Position numbers and translations under genes: made by a program. The notes beneath the pieces are model-generated. The model saw nothing but the letters and a program-made list of their open reading frames with translations. It was not told the DNA's origin and searched no databases. Below, piece by piece: positions 18,508 through 26,297 of a DNA stretch of 64,000 nt (position 1 is the stretch's first letter; every line of letters begins with the position of its first letter). Location of the stretch: NCBI RefSeq assembly GCF_004010955.1, contig NZ_CP025227.1, forward strand, positions 1,302,001-1,366,000, in the 5' to 3' direction. Source of the stretch: Actinomyces wuliandei. GTDB taxonomy: Bacteria > Actinomycetota > Actinomycetes > Actinomycetales > Actinomycetaceae.

Positions 18508-18595
18508 GTCCGAGTGGCGGAATAGGTAGACGCGCTAGCTTGAGGTGCTAGTGCCTTATTAAACGGGCGTGGGGGTTCAAGTCCCCCCTCGGACA
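18508..18595 (+). tRNA. tRNA-Leu (anticodon GAG)
   Basis: An 88-nt class II tRNA has acceptor arms GTCCGAG / CTCGGAC, anticodon arm CTAGC-TTGAGGT-GCTAG (anticodon GAG), a long variable arm and T-arm GGGGGTTCAAGTCCCCC. The discriminator base is A, as expected for leucine. CCA is not encoded; CCT follows the discriminator. Confidence 0.96.
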
Positions 18596-18607
18596 CCTAG
18601 GGGTGGA

Positions 18608-18645
18608 GGGGTCTTGGAAGCCGCATTTCTGGCTTCCAAGACCCC
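18608..18645. terminator. Intrinsic terminator after tRNA-Leu
   Basis: GGGGTCTTGGAAGCC and GGCTTCCAAGACCCC form a perfect 15-bp stem with an 8-nt loop, followed by TTCCTTACTTCTC. It can stop the tRNA transcript. It may also serve the DUF805 gene arriving from the right. Confidence 0.88.
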
Positions 18646-18801
18646 TTCCTTACTTCTCTCCGCCGCCCTCCGTGCACCGGACTTGTGGTGGGCGACGTAG
18701 GCGACCGCGTCGTCCTACCGACGTCCTGGGTGGCGCCGCTCGGGCTTGCGTCCAGGCTTCTTGCCCCCGGGCTCGCTGTGCCCCGTCTGCTGCGTGTCGG
18801 A

Positions 18802-19407
18802 TCAGCCCCACTCGGGGCGATAGCGTTCGGGGCGGGAGGGCAGGCACCACAGCACGAGGAGCGCGATGCTCCCGCCGGGTACCAGGACAAGGAGGAAGAA
18901 CAGTCCGGAGAACCCGCCGTCGTGGAGACGGCGCACTGCCGCTGCTATGCAGGGGACAATGGTGCCTAGACCGATGACCATGTACAGGAACCATCCCACG
19001 GCTATGACTGCCGCGTTCGGCGTCCCGTCGGAGGAGGCCGCCGCGCTGCCGGCTGTCAGGCCCAGCACCACCAGCGTGACGACAAGCTGGGCCGCGAGCA
19101 GGGCAGCGAGGGCCCACCAGAACTCTGAGCGTGAGGCGTAGCCGCGGAACTGGGCGTAGCGCCGGAAGAAGCGCCTGACCGCCTGGATGGGGTCGGCTCC
19201 CGCCAGCGGCGCGACCTCAGGAGGCAGGGCGGGGGAGAAGCCGGGCTGGCCGTACCCGCTGGCTCCGTAGCCAGCCCCGTAGCCGTAGCCGGTCCCGTAG
19301 GTACCGCCTGCTGCGTAGGTGCTCTGCTGGCCGGGGTAGGCCCCGGCCTGCTGGCCGTAGGGCTGCTGCGGCTGGGGCGCACCGCCAGGGCTGCTTCCGT
19401 AGGACAT
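18802..19407 (-). CDS. DUF805 membrane protein with Gly/Tyr/Gln-rich N-terminus
   Basis: The 201-residue protein has a low-complexity, Pro/Gln/Gly/Tyr-rich N-terminal ~75 residues. A DUF805 domain follows: FRGYASRSEFWWALAALLAA at the first helix, then three more hydrophobic helices and AAAVRRLHDGGFSGLFFLL, the family signature RRLHDxGxSG. The function of DUF805 proteins is unknown. The protein should be inner-membrane with a cytoplasmic disordered tail. Start ATG 19407. It ends 156 bp right of the tRNA terminator. Confidence 0.88.
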   Translation of the reverse strand: MSYGSSPGGAPQPQQPYGQQAGAYPGQQSTYAAGGTYGTGYGYGAGYGASGYGQPGFSPALPPEVAPLAGADPIQAVRRFFRRYAQFRGYASRSEFWWALAALLAAQLVVTLVVLGLTAGSAAASSDGTPNAAVIAVGWFLYMVIGLGTIVPCIAAAVRRLHDGGFSGLFFLLVLVPGGSIALLVLWCLPSRPERYRPEWG

Positions 19408-19580
19408 GGTGAGTGCTCCACTTCGTAGGGTGCAGGTTCGTCGACGCTGTGCCCGGCCCGGAGTCAGGCCAGGGCGGCGCCAGCAGACGACGGTACGCGG
19501 TAGCCGCGATGCCGCGTGAGCCGGGGACGTGCCTGTCTCATCACGAGAGAGATGACTGACGGTCTTGGCGGGACGCTAGT

Positions 19581-20792
19581 ATGACGACCATGCAGCCCTG
19601 CGAGATCACGGTCCCTGCCGACGGCGACTGCCCCGAGCTCCTGCTGTCCGTGCCCACGCTGGCTGACATCGAGCGCATCGCCGAGTTGTGCGCCGACCCC
19701 GACATCCAGGAGTGGCTTACCGTGCCCCGCGACTACACGGTGGGGGACGCCCGCGACTTTGTCAATGACGTCGCCGCTCCTGGGTGGGAGACCGGCAAGG
19801 AGCTGACCTGGGGGATCCGTGAGCCTGACGGCCGGGGGGGCTGGTACCTGGTCGGGCTGGTCAGCCTGGCCGCACAGCCCGGCGACGTCCGGGTGCTCGG
19901 GTTCTCGCTGGCCGCTCAGGCGAGGGGCCGCGGCATCATGACCCGGGCGGCGCGTGCTGTCGTCGACCTCGCCTTTGACGCGGCCGGACCGGTACGTGCC
20001 GCCGCCTTGCGCTGGGTCTGCGAGGTCCACGACGGCGTGCCCAACTGGGCCTCCTGGCGCGTGGCCTGGAGGCTCGGCTTCACCCGGGAGGCTCATCTGC
20101 GGGCCGCGCTGCCCAACAAGGGGGAGCTGCACGACGCCTGGTACGCCACCCTCCTGCCTGGTGACCCCCGGGAGCCCCGCGCCCCCTGGGACGGCCCCCT
20201 CCCCAGAGGCGCCAGCAGTGTGGCGCCGGGGCGGGGGAGCGGCTCTGAGGGTGCCGGTCGTGCCGGGGGAGCCCGGACACCTCTGGTCCCCCACGACGGC
20301 GTGGGCAGGCGGGAGGGGGACGACCCCGAGGCCCTGGTGCGCCGCTTCCACCATGTCTACGGGCTCCCGGTGCGCACTGACGGCCCCTGCCTGGACCGCC
20401 CCAGCCTGCACATGCGCATGAGCCTCATCGCTGAGGAGCTCGCCGAGCTCACCGGCGCCGTCTACGGTGCCGCCGCTCGCGCCGAGGTCGAGGCCGCCTG
20501 CGCCCGAGCCGCCCAGGTCGACGACGGCACCCGCGACACTGTGGAGACGGCTGACGCCCTGGCGGACCTGGTCTACGTCATCTACGGCATGGCCCTGGAG
20601 ACGGGGATCGACCTGGCTGCTGTCCTGGCTGAGGTCCAGCGATCCAACATGTCCAAGCTGGGCGAGGACGGCAGGCCCGTCTACCGTGAGGACGGCAAGG
20701 TGCTCAAGGGGCCGGCCTACTTCCCGCCCGACGTCGCGGGAGTCCTGGGCCTCCGAAAGAGGGGTGGGGAGGACGGGCCCCTACGGGCCTGA
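19581..20792 (+). CDS. Fusion: GNAT acetyltransferase (RimJ/RimL-like) + MazG-like NTP pyrophosphohydrolase
   Basis: Residues 1-200 form a RimJ/RimL-type N-acetyltransferase: VLGFSLAAQARGRGIMTRAA holds the acetyl-CoA loop, and NWASWRVAWRLGFTREAHLR the closing helix. After a Gly/Ser/Arg linker (about 205-245), residues 250-385 form an all-alpha MazG/PRA-PH-like domain. It carries the metal motif IAEELAELTG, the second metal motif ETADALADLVYVIYG, and the tail VQRSNMSKLGEDGRPVYRED, as in phage and bacterial MazG-like proteins. The two activities, acyl transfer and NTP house-cleaning, are not known to be linked. Either ATG 19581 or ATG 19590 could start the protein; there is no strong ribosome site, so a leaderless mRNA is possible. 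Confidence 0.85.
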   Translation: MTTMQPCEITVPADGDCPELLLSVPTLADIERIAELCADPDIQEWLTVPRDYTVGDARDFVNDVAAPGWETGKELTWGIREPDGRGGWYLVGLVSLAAQPGDVRVLGFSLAAQARGRGIMTRAARAVVDLAFDAAGPVRAAALRWVCEVHDGVPNWASWRVAWRLGFTREAHLRAALPNKGELHDAWYATLLPGDPREPRAPWDGPLPRGASSVAPGRGSGSEGAGRAGGARTPLVPHDGVGRREGDDPEALVRRFHHVYGLPVRTDGPCLDRPSLHMRMSLIAEELAELTGAVYGAAARAEVEAACARAAQVDDGTRDTVETADALADLVYVIYGMALETGIDLAAVLAEVQRSNMSKLGEDGRPVYREDGKVLKGPAYFPPDVAGVLGLRKRGGEDGPLRA

Positions 20793-20870
20793 CCTGCTGG
20801 GCGCCTCCTGGGCACAGGGCAGTGCGAGCGGGGTCACCCTTGCCTGTGTGTAGCAGCACAAGGGCTTCGC

Positions 20871-20906
20871 CCCGAAACTATACTACACGTGTAGTACAGT
20901 TTCGGG
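20871..20906. promoter_or_regulatory. 36-bp palindrome, probable TetR operator over the MFS promoter/start
   Basis: Half-site CCCGAAACTATACTACAC is followed at once by its inverted partner with a single mismatch, giving an 18+18 palindrome. It ends one base before the GTG start of the efflux gene. TATACT (20879-20884), a -10-like hexamer, lies inside it. The tetR gene immediately downstream of the pump is the obvious candidate to bind here and repress by covering promoter and start. Confidence 0.85.
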
Positions 20907-20907
20907 C

Positions 20908-22467
20908 GTGACCCATGAGACCCTCGCCCTCTCGTCGGCAGCGCGGACTGCTCCCGCCAGGCGGGACTGGTACGCCCTGGCCGTCCTCACCCTGGCGGTG
21001 ACCCTGCTGTCCATCGACTCCACGGTCCTGTCCCTGGCTGTCCCTTCTATGAGTGCGGACCTGTCCCCGACGGCCAGCCAGCTGCTGTGGATCGGTGACA
21101 TCTACTCCTTCGTCCTGGCTGGGCTGCTCGTCACCATGGGCAACCTGGCGGACCGTGTAGGAAGGCGCCGTCTCCTCCTCGTCGGGACCGTGGGCTTCGG
21201 AGCCTCCAGCGTCCTGGCGGCGTTCGCGCCCAGCGCTGGAGCACTCATCGCCGCCAGGGCGCTGCTGGGTCTCAGCGGGGCCACCATCATGCCCTCCACC
21301 CTGTCCCTGGTGCGGACAATATTCTCTGACCCTCGCGCCCGGGCTACCGCTATCGCGATATGGTCGGCGGGCGCCTCGGGCGGCATGGCTCTGGGACCCG
21401 TGGTCGGCGGGCTCCTCCTGGAGCGCTTCTGGTGGGGCAGCGTCTTCCTCATCAACGTGCCCGTCATGGTGCTGGTCGTGGTCGCCGGGCTGAGGCTGCT
21501 TCCAGAGTCGCGCAACGCGCAGGGGGACCCGGTCGACCTGCCTTCTGCGGCCCTGTCCGTCATGGCGGTCGTACCGGTGGTCTACGGCGTGAAGTCCCTG
21601 GCCCACGACGGTCCGACCCTCCTCGCGGCGCTGGCCCTGGTGGCGGGGCTGGGGGCTGGCTGGCTGTTCCTGCGGCGTCAGGCAACCCTGACCACTCCTC
21701 TCATCGACGTCAGCCTGTTCCGGCGGCCGGCCTTCACCTGGGCTGTCCTGGCCATCGTCATGACCAACTTCGCCCTGGTGGGGCTGCTGTACTTCTTCTC
21801 CCAGTACCTCCAGCTGGTACGAGGCCTGTCCTCCTTCTACGCCGGCCTGGCTCAGATGCCGGCCTTTCTCGCGGCTGTCGTTGTCGTGGTTGTCGTGGCC
21901 TGGGTGCTGCGCCGTCTCGGCTACGGCCACGCGCTGGGGGGTGGTCTTCTGGTCGCTTCCGTCGGCCTGCTCCTGGTCGCTGTGGCGGAGTCCTACGGCG
22001 GCGGCGTCGGGCTCGCCCTCATCTGCCTGGGTCTGCTGATCCTCGGCGGAGGGGTCGGCCTCGCCTTCACGGTGTCCACCGGGGCGGTGCTGGGGACGGT
22101 ACCTGCCCAGCGCGCCGGGGCGGCCTCTGCTGTCTCGGAGACGGGGCTGGAGCTTGGCGCCGCCCTGGGGATTGCGGTGCTGGGGACGGTCCAGGACGTC
22201 GGCTACCGTCTCTACCTGGGGGCCGTGGCGCACAGTGTCCCCGCGGAGGTGGCCCAGGCGGCCCGCCAGTCCCTGCCGACGCTGTCAGGCGTCGCGGACA
22301 CCTCCAGCTCTGACCAGGCTGCCCTGCTGGACCAGGCCCAGGTGGCCTTCACCCACGCCATGCAGACCACCGCCGTGATCGCGGCCGTCGTCCTGGTCCT
22401 GGCCGGGGTCATGGCCGCCCGCCGTGTCCCTGCCCGGGGCGCGGAGGACAGCGCTCCGCTCCCGTAA
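20908..22467 (+). CDS. MFS drug efflux transporter, 14-TM DHA2 family
   Basis: The 519-residue permease begins with ALAVLTLAVTLLSIDSTVLS (TM1 with the motif D1 equivalent). Motif A GNLADRVGRRRLLL follows TM2, and motif C-like ASGGMALGPVVGGLLLE is in TM5, typical of drug:H+ antiporters. About 14 hydrophobic segments can be counted. GTG 20908 touches the palindromic operator, leaving little room for a leader or ribosome site, so the mRNA has a very short 5' end or is leaderless. The next gene is a TetR regulator, 39 bp on and in the same direction, consistent with an autoregulated efflux unit. Substrates are unknown. Confidence 0.9.
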   Translation: MTHETLALSSAARTAPARRDWYALAVLTLAVTLLSIDSTVLSLAVPSMSADLSPTASQLLWIGDIYSFVLAGLLVTMGNLADRVGRRRLLLVGTVGFGASSVLAAFAPSAGALIAARALLGLSGATIMPSTLSLVRTIFSDPRARATAIAIWSAGASGGMALGPVVGGLLLERFWWGSVFLINVPVMVLVVVAGLRLLPESRNAQGDPVDLPSAALSVMAVVPVVYGVKSLAHDGPTLLAALALVAGLGAGWLFLRRQATLTTPLIDVSLFRRPAFTWAVLAIVMTNFALVGLLYFFSQYLQLVRGLSSFYAGLAQMPAFLAAVVVVVVVAWVLRRLGYGHALGGGLLVASVGLLLVAVAESYGGGVGLALICLGLLILGGGVGLAFTVSTGAVLGTVPAQRAGAASAVSETGLELGAALGIAVLGTVQDVGYRLYLGAVAHSVPAEVAQAARQSLPTLSGVADTSSSDQAALLDQAQVAFTHAMQTTAVIAAVVLVLAGVMAARRVPARGAEDSAPLP

Positions 22468-22506
22468 CGGGGACGGAGCAGGACGGGGACATGACAGGAT
22501 AGGGCC

Positions 22507-23037
22507 ATGAAGCAGTCCAGACGTGACCTCATCATGGACCGCGCCCTGGAGATCACCCATGAGGAGGGCTTTGAGGCGCTGACCTTCGAGGCGCTGGCCG
22601 AGCGCGTGGGAGTCACCCGTGGAGGGATCGTCTACCACTTTCCTACCAAGCGAGACCTGGCTGCGGGGATCGCGCTGATGCTGCTGGAGAGCTGGCAGAC
22701 CGCCGCACGTGACGCCCTGGGCAAGCCGCCGGAGCAGGCGAGCCAGGGTGAGCGGCTCCAGGCGCTGGCCCGTAGCATCCTTGAGGGCGAGACCCGGCGC
22801 GGGGAGCTGTCCTTCATGCTCTCCCCCGAGCCGGAGGCGGCTGAGCTGACTGAGGCCTGGGACAGGCTCTACGCGGAGTGGGTAGGGGACATGAGCACCC
22901 TCACGCCGCTCCAGCGCGTGGGGCTCCTGGCCATCGACGGCTGGTGCGCCAGCGACGCCGGGGCGCTGAGCGCCGACCTGCAGGACGAGGAGACGATGCG
23001 GCTCATCATCCGCATGGTGACGGGCGAGGGCCTGTAG
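22507..23037 (+). CDS. TetR-family repressor of the adjacent MFS pump
   Basis: The 176-residue regulator has an N-terminal helix-turn-helix (ALTFEALAERVGVTRGGIVY followed by HFPTKRDL) and an all-helical ligand domain. It fits TetR_N plus a YcdC/TetR_C-like C-terminus. It follows the MFS gene by 39 bp with its own GGATAGGG-like site. The 36-bp palindrome before the pump is its probable operator. Because pump and regulator would share one promoter, the repressor should control its own synthesis and be released by a pump substrate. Confidence 0.88.
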   Translation: MKQSRRDLIMDRALEITHEEGFEALTFEALAERVGVTRGGIVYHFPTKRDLAAGIALMLLESWQTAARDALGKPPEQASQGERLQALARSILEGETRRGELSFMLSPEPEAAELTEAWDRLYAEWVGDMSTLTPLQRVGLLAIDGWCASDAGALSADLQDEETMRLIIRMVTGEGL

Positions 23038-23243
23038 GGTCGGGGCCGGGGGTGGAGCAGGCGTGTCCGGTGTGCACGGGCACCTCACCGGTGTGCCGGG
23101 CCGCACCCATCCCCGGCGTCCTCTTCACCGGGTGCCCAGGTCGTGGCAGGATGTGTCCATGACGACGGCGGGCGAGCCGTGGTGACGAGGGTGTGCCCGC
23201 CGACGGCTGTCAACGACCACCTGCCTGACCGGAAGGAACACAC

Positions 23244-24338
23244 ATGGTTCGTGTCACTGTCGTCGGAGGGGGGTACGGCGGCATCACGGTCGCCAAGGCG
23301 CTTGATGACGTCGCTGAGGTCACCCTCGTCGAGCAGAAGGACACCTTTGTCAACCACGCCGCGGCGCTGAGAGCCGCCGTGGACCGGGAGTGGGCCGACA
23401 AGATCTTCATCCCCTACGACAACCTCCTGGCGCACGGGCGGGTCGTCCACGGTACGGCCCTGGCGGTGCGGGGGACCACGGTGGAGGTCTCCGGCGAGGG
23501 GCCGGTGGAGGCTGACCACCTCGTCCTGGCCACAGGGACGGCCTACCCGTTCCCCGCCAAGCACATGGAGTCCTCCTCCGTCATTGCCAAGGCCCGTATC
23601 GAGCGGGTACGGACCAACCTGGAGCAGGCGGCGCGGGTGCTCATCCTGGGAGCCGGAGGGGTCGGTATCGAGCTGGCGGGAGAGATCACCTCCGCCTTCC
23701 CTGACATCAAGGTCACCCTGGTGGAGGCGGCCGACCAGATCCTCCCCTCCGACGACTGCAGGCCCGAGCTGCGGCGGTCCATCGCCGCCCAGCTGGCCCA
23801 GCGCGGTGTCGAGGTCGTCACCGGCGACACCCTCGGCTACCTGCCACCGGTTGACGTGGGGGTCCTCTCCCCGTTCCGGGTGGACACCAGGGCCGGACGC
23901 CGCATCGAGGCCGACATGTGGTTCCGCGCCTACGGCTCCGCAGCCGCAACGGGCTTCCTCGGCGAGGACTACGACGACATCCGCCGCTACGACGGAACTA
24001 TCCGCGTCGACAGCCACCTGCGGGTGCTCGACCACCCCGGGGTGTGGGCCATTGGAGACATCACTGACGTGCGCGAGTCCAAGCGTGCCCAGGCGGCGCG
24101 TGACCACGCCCAGGTGGTTGCCCGCAACATCTCTGACATCATCGCGGGCAGGCAGCCTTCAGCCACCTATACCCCGGGCGTCCAGATGACCGTCCTGCCG
24201 CTGGGTCCTGACGGAGGCGCCTCCCAGGTCCTGAGGGACGGTGTACGTGTCGTGGTGGGACCTGAGGAGACCAGCCGCCTGAAGGGGGAGGATCTTTTCC
24301 TGGGGTTTGTTCGTGAGGAGCTCGGGGCCGGTGGCTGA
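23244..24338 (+). CDS. NAD(P)/FAD-dependent oxidoreductase (FSP1/AIF- and NDH-2-like)
   Basis: The 364-residue flavoprotein has VTVVGGGYGGITVAKAL (FAD-binding fold) at its N-terminus. LVLATGTAYPFP follows, then a second dinucleotide fold VLILGAGGVGIELAGEI for NAD(P)H, and VWAIGDITDV closing the FAD site. There are no redox-active cysteines, which separates it from the disulfide reductase at 1848. The architecture resembles the single-subunit quinone/CoQ reductases of the AIF-M2/FSP1 and NDH-2 type. No membrane helix is obvious. Start ATG 23244 follows GGAAGGAA. It stands alone, 206 bp after tetR. Confidence 0.85.
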   Translation: MVRVTVVGGGYGGITVAKALDDVAEVTLVEQKDTFVNHAAALRAAVDREWADKIFIPYDNLLAHGRVVHGTALAVRGTTVEVSGEGPVEADHLVLATGTAYPFPAKHMESSSVIAKARIERVRTNLEQAARVLILGAGGVGIELAGEITSAFPDIKVTLVEAADQILPSDDCRPELRRSIAAQLAQRGVEVVTGDTLGYLPPVDVGVLSPFRVDTRAGRRIEADMWFRAYGSAAATGFLGEDYDDIRRYDGTIRVDSHLRVLDHPGVWAIGDITDVRESKRAQAARDHAQVVARNISDIIAGRQPSATYTPGVQMTVLPLGPDGGASQVLRDGVRVVVGPEETSRLKGEDLFLGFVREELGAGG

Positions 24339-24406
24339 GCGCCGCAGCGGTATGGGGAACCGGTTCCCGGTGCACCAGGCCGCCTGGAGCGGGTAGTCTA
24401 TACCAC

Positions 24407-24721
24407 ATGACGAACGACCCGCGGTCCGCGCTCAACCGACTCATTGCCGCTTTCGAGGCGCACCTGGATGCTGCTGCCACCGGTGACGAGCTCTCGCCGG
24501 CCGTGGTTGCTGCTGAGAGCACGCTCCAGGACGCTTTCTTCACCTACGACGACGCCCTTTTCACCGCCTTCGGGATCGAGCTTCCCTTCGACGCCTACGA
24601 CGATGAGGAGGATGACGATGAGGAGGATGACGACGACTACGACGACCTCGGCTCAGACGACCTTGACTCTGAGGACGACGACTACGACGAGGAGGACCTA
24701 GAGGCGCGGGGCGAGGTCTGA
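24407..24721 (+). CDS. Small highly acidic protein of unknown function
   Basis: The 104-residue protein has an alpha-helical N-terminal ~60 residues (SALNRLIAAFEAHLDAA, then VVAAESTLQDAFFTYDDALF). It ends in a ~40-residue tail that is almost wholly Asp/Glu with interspersed Tyr. ATG 24407 and amino acid usage support real coding. I recall similar short acidic-tailed proteins in actinobacteria, sometimes loosely labelled 'primase', but see no primase motif here. Tails of this kind often bind basic proteins or nucleic-acid-binding partners; that is inference only. Confidence 0.7.
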   Translation: MTNDPRSALNRLIAAFEAHLDAAATGDELSPAVVAAESTLQDAFFTYDDALFTAFGIELPFDAYDDEEDDDEEDDDDYDDLGSDDLDSEDDDYDEEDLEARGEV

Positions 24722-24868
24722 GCCTTTAGTGCCCAGTGCCCCGGGGTTCTCCGGCGTCGCCCAGTCCCGGGGGCCTGTGCGTCCCGGGACTGGCTGGATG
24801 AGGGAGCGGCTGGCTGAGACGGTCAGGCCCAGTATCGTCAGCCAGCTCCTTGGCGGACTCAGCCGGTC

Positions 24869-25849
24869 TCAGAACCGCTCGGGATAGCCCAGGACCGGTG
24901 CGGTCACCTCGTCCAGGGCGTGGCGGATCTGCACGGGCAGGTGCAGGTCCTCAGCCGCGAGCGCGCCCTGCAGCTGGGATGGGGTGCGTGCCCCCAGGAC
25001 AGTGCAGGCAACTCCCGGGGCGTCCCGGGCCCAGGCCAGGGCCACCTCTACCGGCTTACGGTCCAGGCCCGCTGCGGCAGTGGCGACCGCCTCACCGACC
25101 CCGCGGTGGTGCTCCGCCAGATAAGGCGCGACGTAGGAGCGCAGGTGGGGGGAGGCGGCCCGGGAGTCCGGGGGGGTGGAGGACCGGTACTTGCCGGTGA
25201 GGACTCCCCGTCCCAGCGGGGCGTAGCCGATCACGCCAAAGCCCAGTGCCCCTGCGGCAGGGATGAGCTCGCGCTCCACACCCCGGGCGAACAGGGAGTG
25301 CTCCACCTCCACGGCCGCCAGCCCCGGCCCCTGGACCCCTTCGCTGAGAAGGTCGCTGACGCGTACGGTGGCCCAGGCGGGGTGGTTGGACAGGCCCACG
25401 TAGCGCGAGCGTCCCGAGGCTACTGCAGTGCGCAGGGCGTGGGCGGTCTCTTCCAGCGGGGTGGTGGGGTCCGGTACCTGGACCAGCCACAGGTCCAGGT
25501 GGTCGGTCCCCAGGCGCTCCAGGGAGGCATCCAGGGTGTCCAGGAGGGTGCCGCGGGAGGCATCGGCGGCGCTGGGCCGCTCACCGGTCCGCCACGTGCG
25601 CACCCCGGCCTTGGAGACCAGGACGACCTCCTGCCGGAGCACGTGCTCGCGCAGGAGGGTCCCGACCACCTCCTCAGAGGCTCCCTCGCAGTAGGACGCT
25701 GCGGTGTCGAGCACCGTGCCCCCGGCGTCGAGGAACACGTCCAGCTGTTCCCTGGCCTCCAGCTCGTCGGTGTCGCGGCCCCAGGTCAGAGTGCCCAGAC
25801 CCACTGACGAGACCCGCAGTCCGGTCCGGCCAAGCTTCCTGTGCTCCAT
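24869..25849 (-). CDS. Aldo/keto reductase
   Basis: The 326-residue (beta/alpha)8 NADPH-dependent oxidoreductase opens with MEHRKLGRTGLRVSSVGLGT. Catalytic D48, Y53 (in SYCEGASE) and K80 (VSKAGV) are present. The position that is normally His, as in DLYxxHxPD, is Gln124 in LDLWLVQVPDP. VLTGKYR and the late GARTPSQLQGAL are family cofactor-site segments. ATG 25849 is chosen because the family starts at MEHRKLG; earlier residues are non-conserved. It stands alone between the acidic-protein gene and the thiosulfate-uptake pair. The Gln may alter the range of carbonyl substrates. Confidence 0.88.
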   Translation of the reverse strand: MEHRKLGRTGLRVSSVGLGTLTWGRDTDELEAREQLDVFLDAGGTVLDTAASYCEGASEEVVGTLLREHVLRQEVVLVSKAGVRTWRTGERPSAADASRGTLLDTLDASLERLGTDHLDLWLVQVPDPTTPLEETAHALRTAVASGRSRYVGLSNHPAWATVRVSDLLSEGVQGPGLAAVEVEHSLFARGVERELIPAAGALGFGVIGYAPLGRGVLTGKYRSSTPPDSRAASPHLRSYVAPYLAEHHRGVGEAVATAAAGLDRKPVEVALAWARDAPGVACTVLGARTPSQLQGALAAEDLHLPVQIRHALDEVTAPVLGYPERF

Positions 25850-26028
25850 GGGACAACCGTAGTGGTTCCTGGAACCCCCTGGCTGTCGACGCCCAGGCGA
25901 GGGGCACCTGGACCGCCGTGGGCCGGGCCCGGCCTGGCTGCTGAGCAAACAGTGTTGAGCAAGCAGTACTGAGCAGCAGCCAGGCCCAGGTAGTGGCCGT
26001 GAGGCGTCCCCATTACCCGGGTGAAGGG

Positions 26029-26250
26029 CTACTTGCGCACGGTGATGGACCAGGCAGCGTTCCCGGTCCTGACGAACTCGGTGACCTCGTAGCCGTTATC
26101 AGCGGCCCAGGCGGGCAGCGACTGCGTTCCCTGGGTGCAGTCGAAGCCGATGACCAGCTCGTCACCCGGGTCGAGCTCGGCCATGGCCTCCTCCGCCTCC
26201 AGGACGGGGAACGGGCATACCTGGCCGGTGGTCTCCAGAACGGTACGCAT
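26029..26250 (-). CDS. tsuB: TusA/TsuB-like sulfur carrier protein
   Basis: The 73-residue TusA-fold protein carries the CPxP motif as CPFP at 12-15, whose cysteine transiently holds sulfur. It follows the YeeE/YedE-type membrane protein by 47 bp with its own AGGAGG site six bases before ATG 26250. In the characterised TsuAB pair, TsuB is needed for thiosulfate uptake through TsuA and likely hands on the sulfur. That role is inferred from pairing. Confidence 0.85.
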   Translation of the reverse strand: MRTVLETTGQVCPFPVLEAEEAMAELDPGDELVIGFDCTQGTQSLPAWAADNGYEVTEFVRTGNAAWSITVRK

Positions 26251-26297
26251 AGGGGTCCTCCTTGCCGTTGTGAGTGCGTGCTTGTGGGGTGCGTGGC

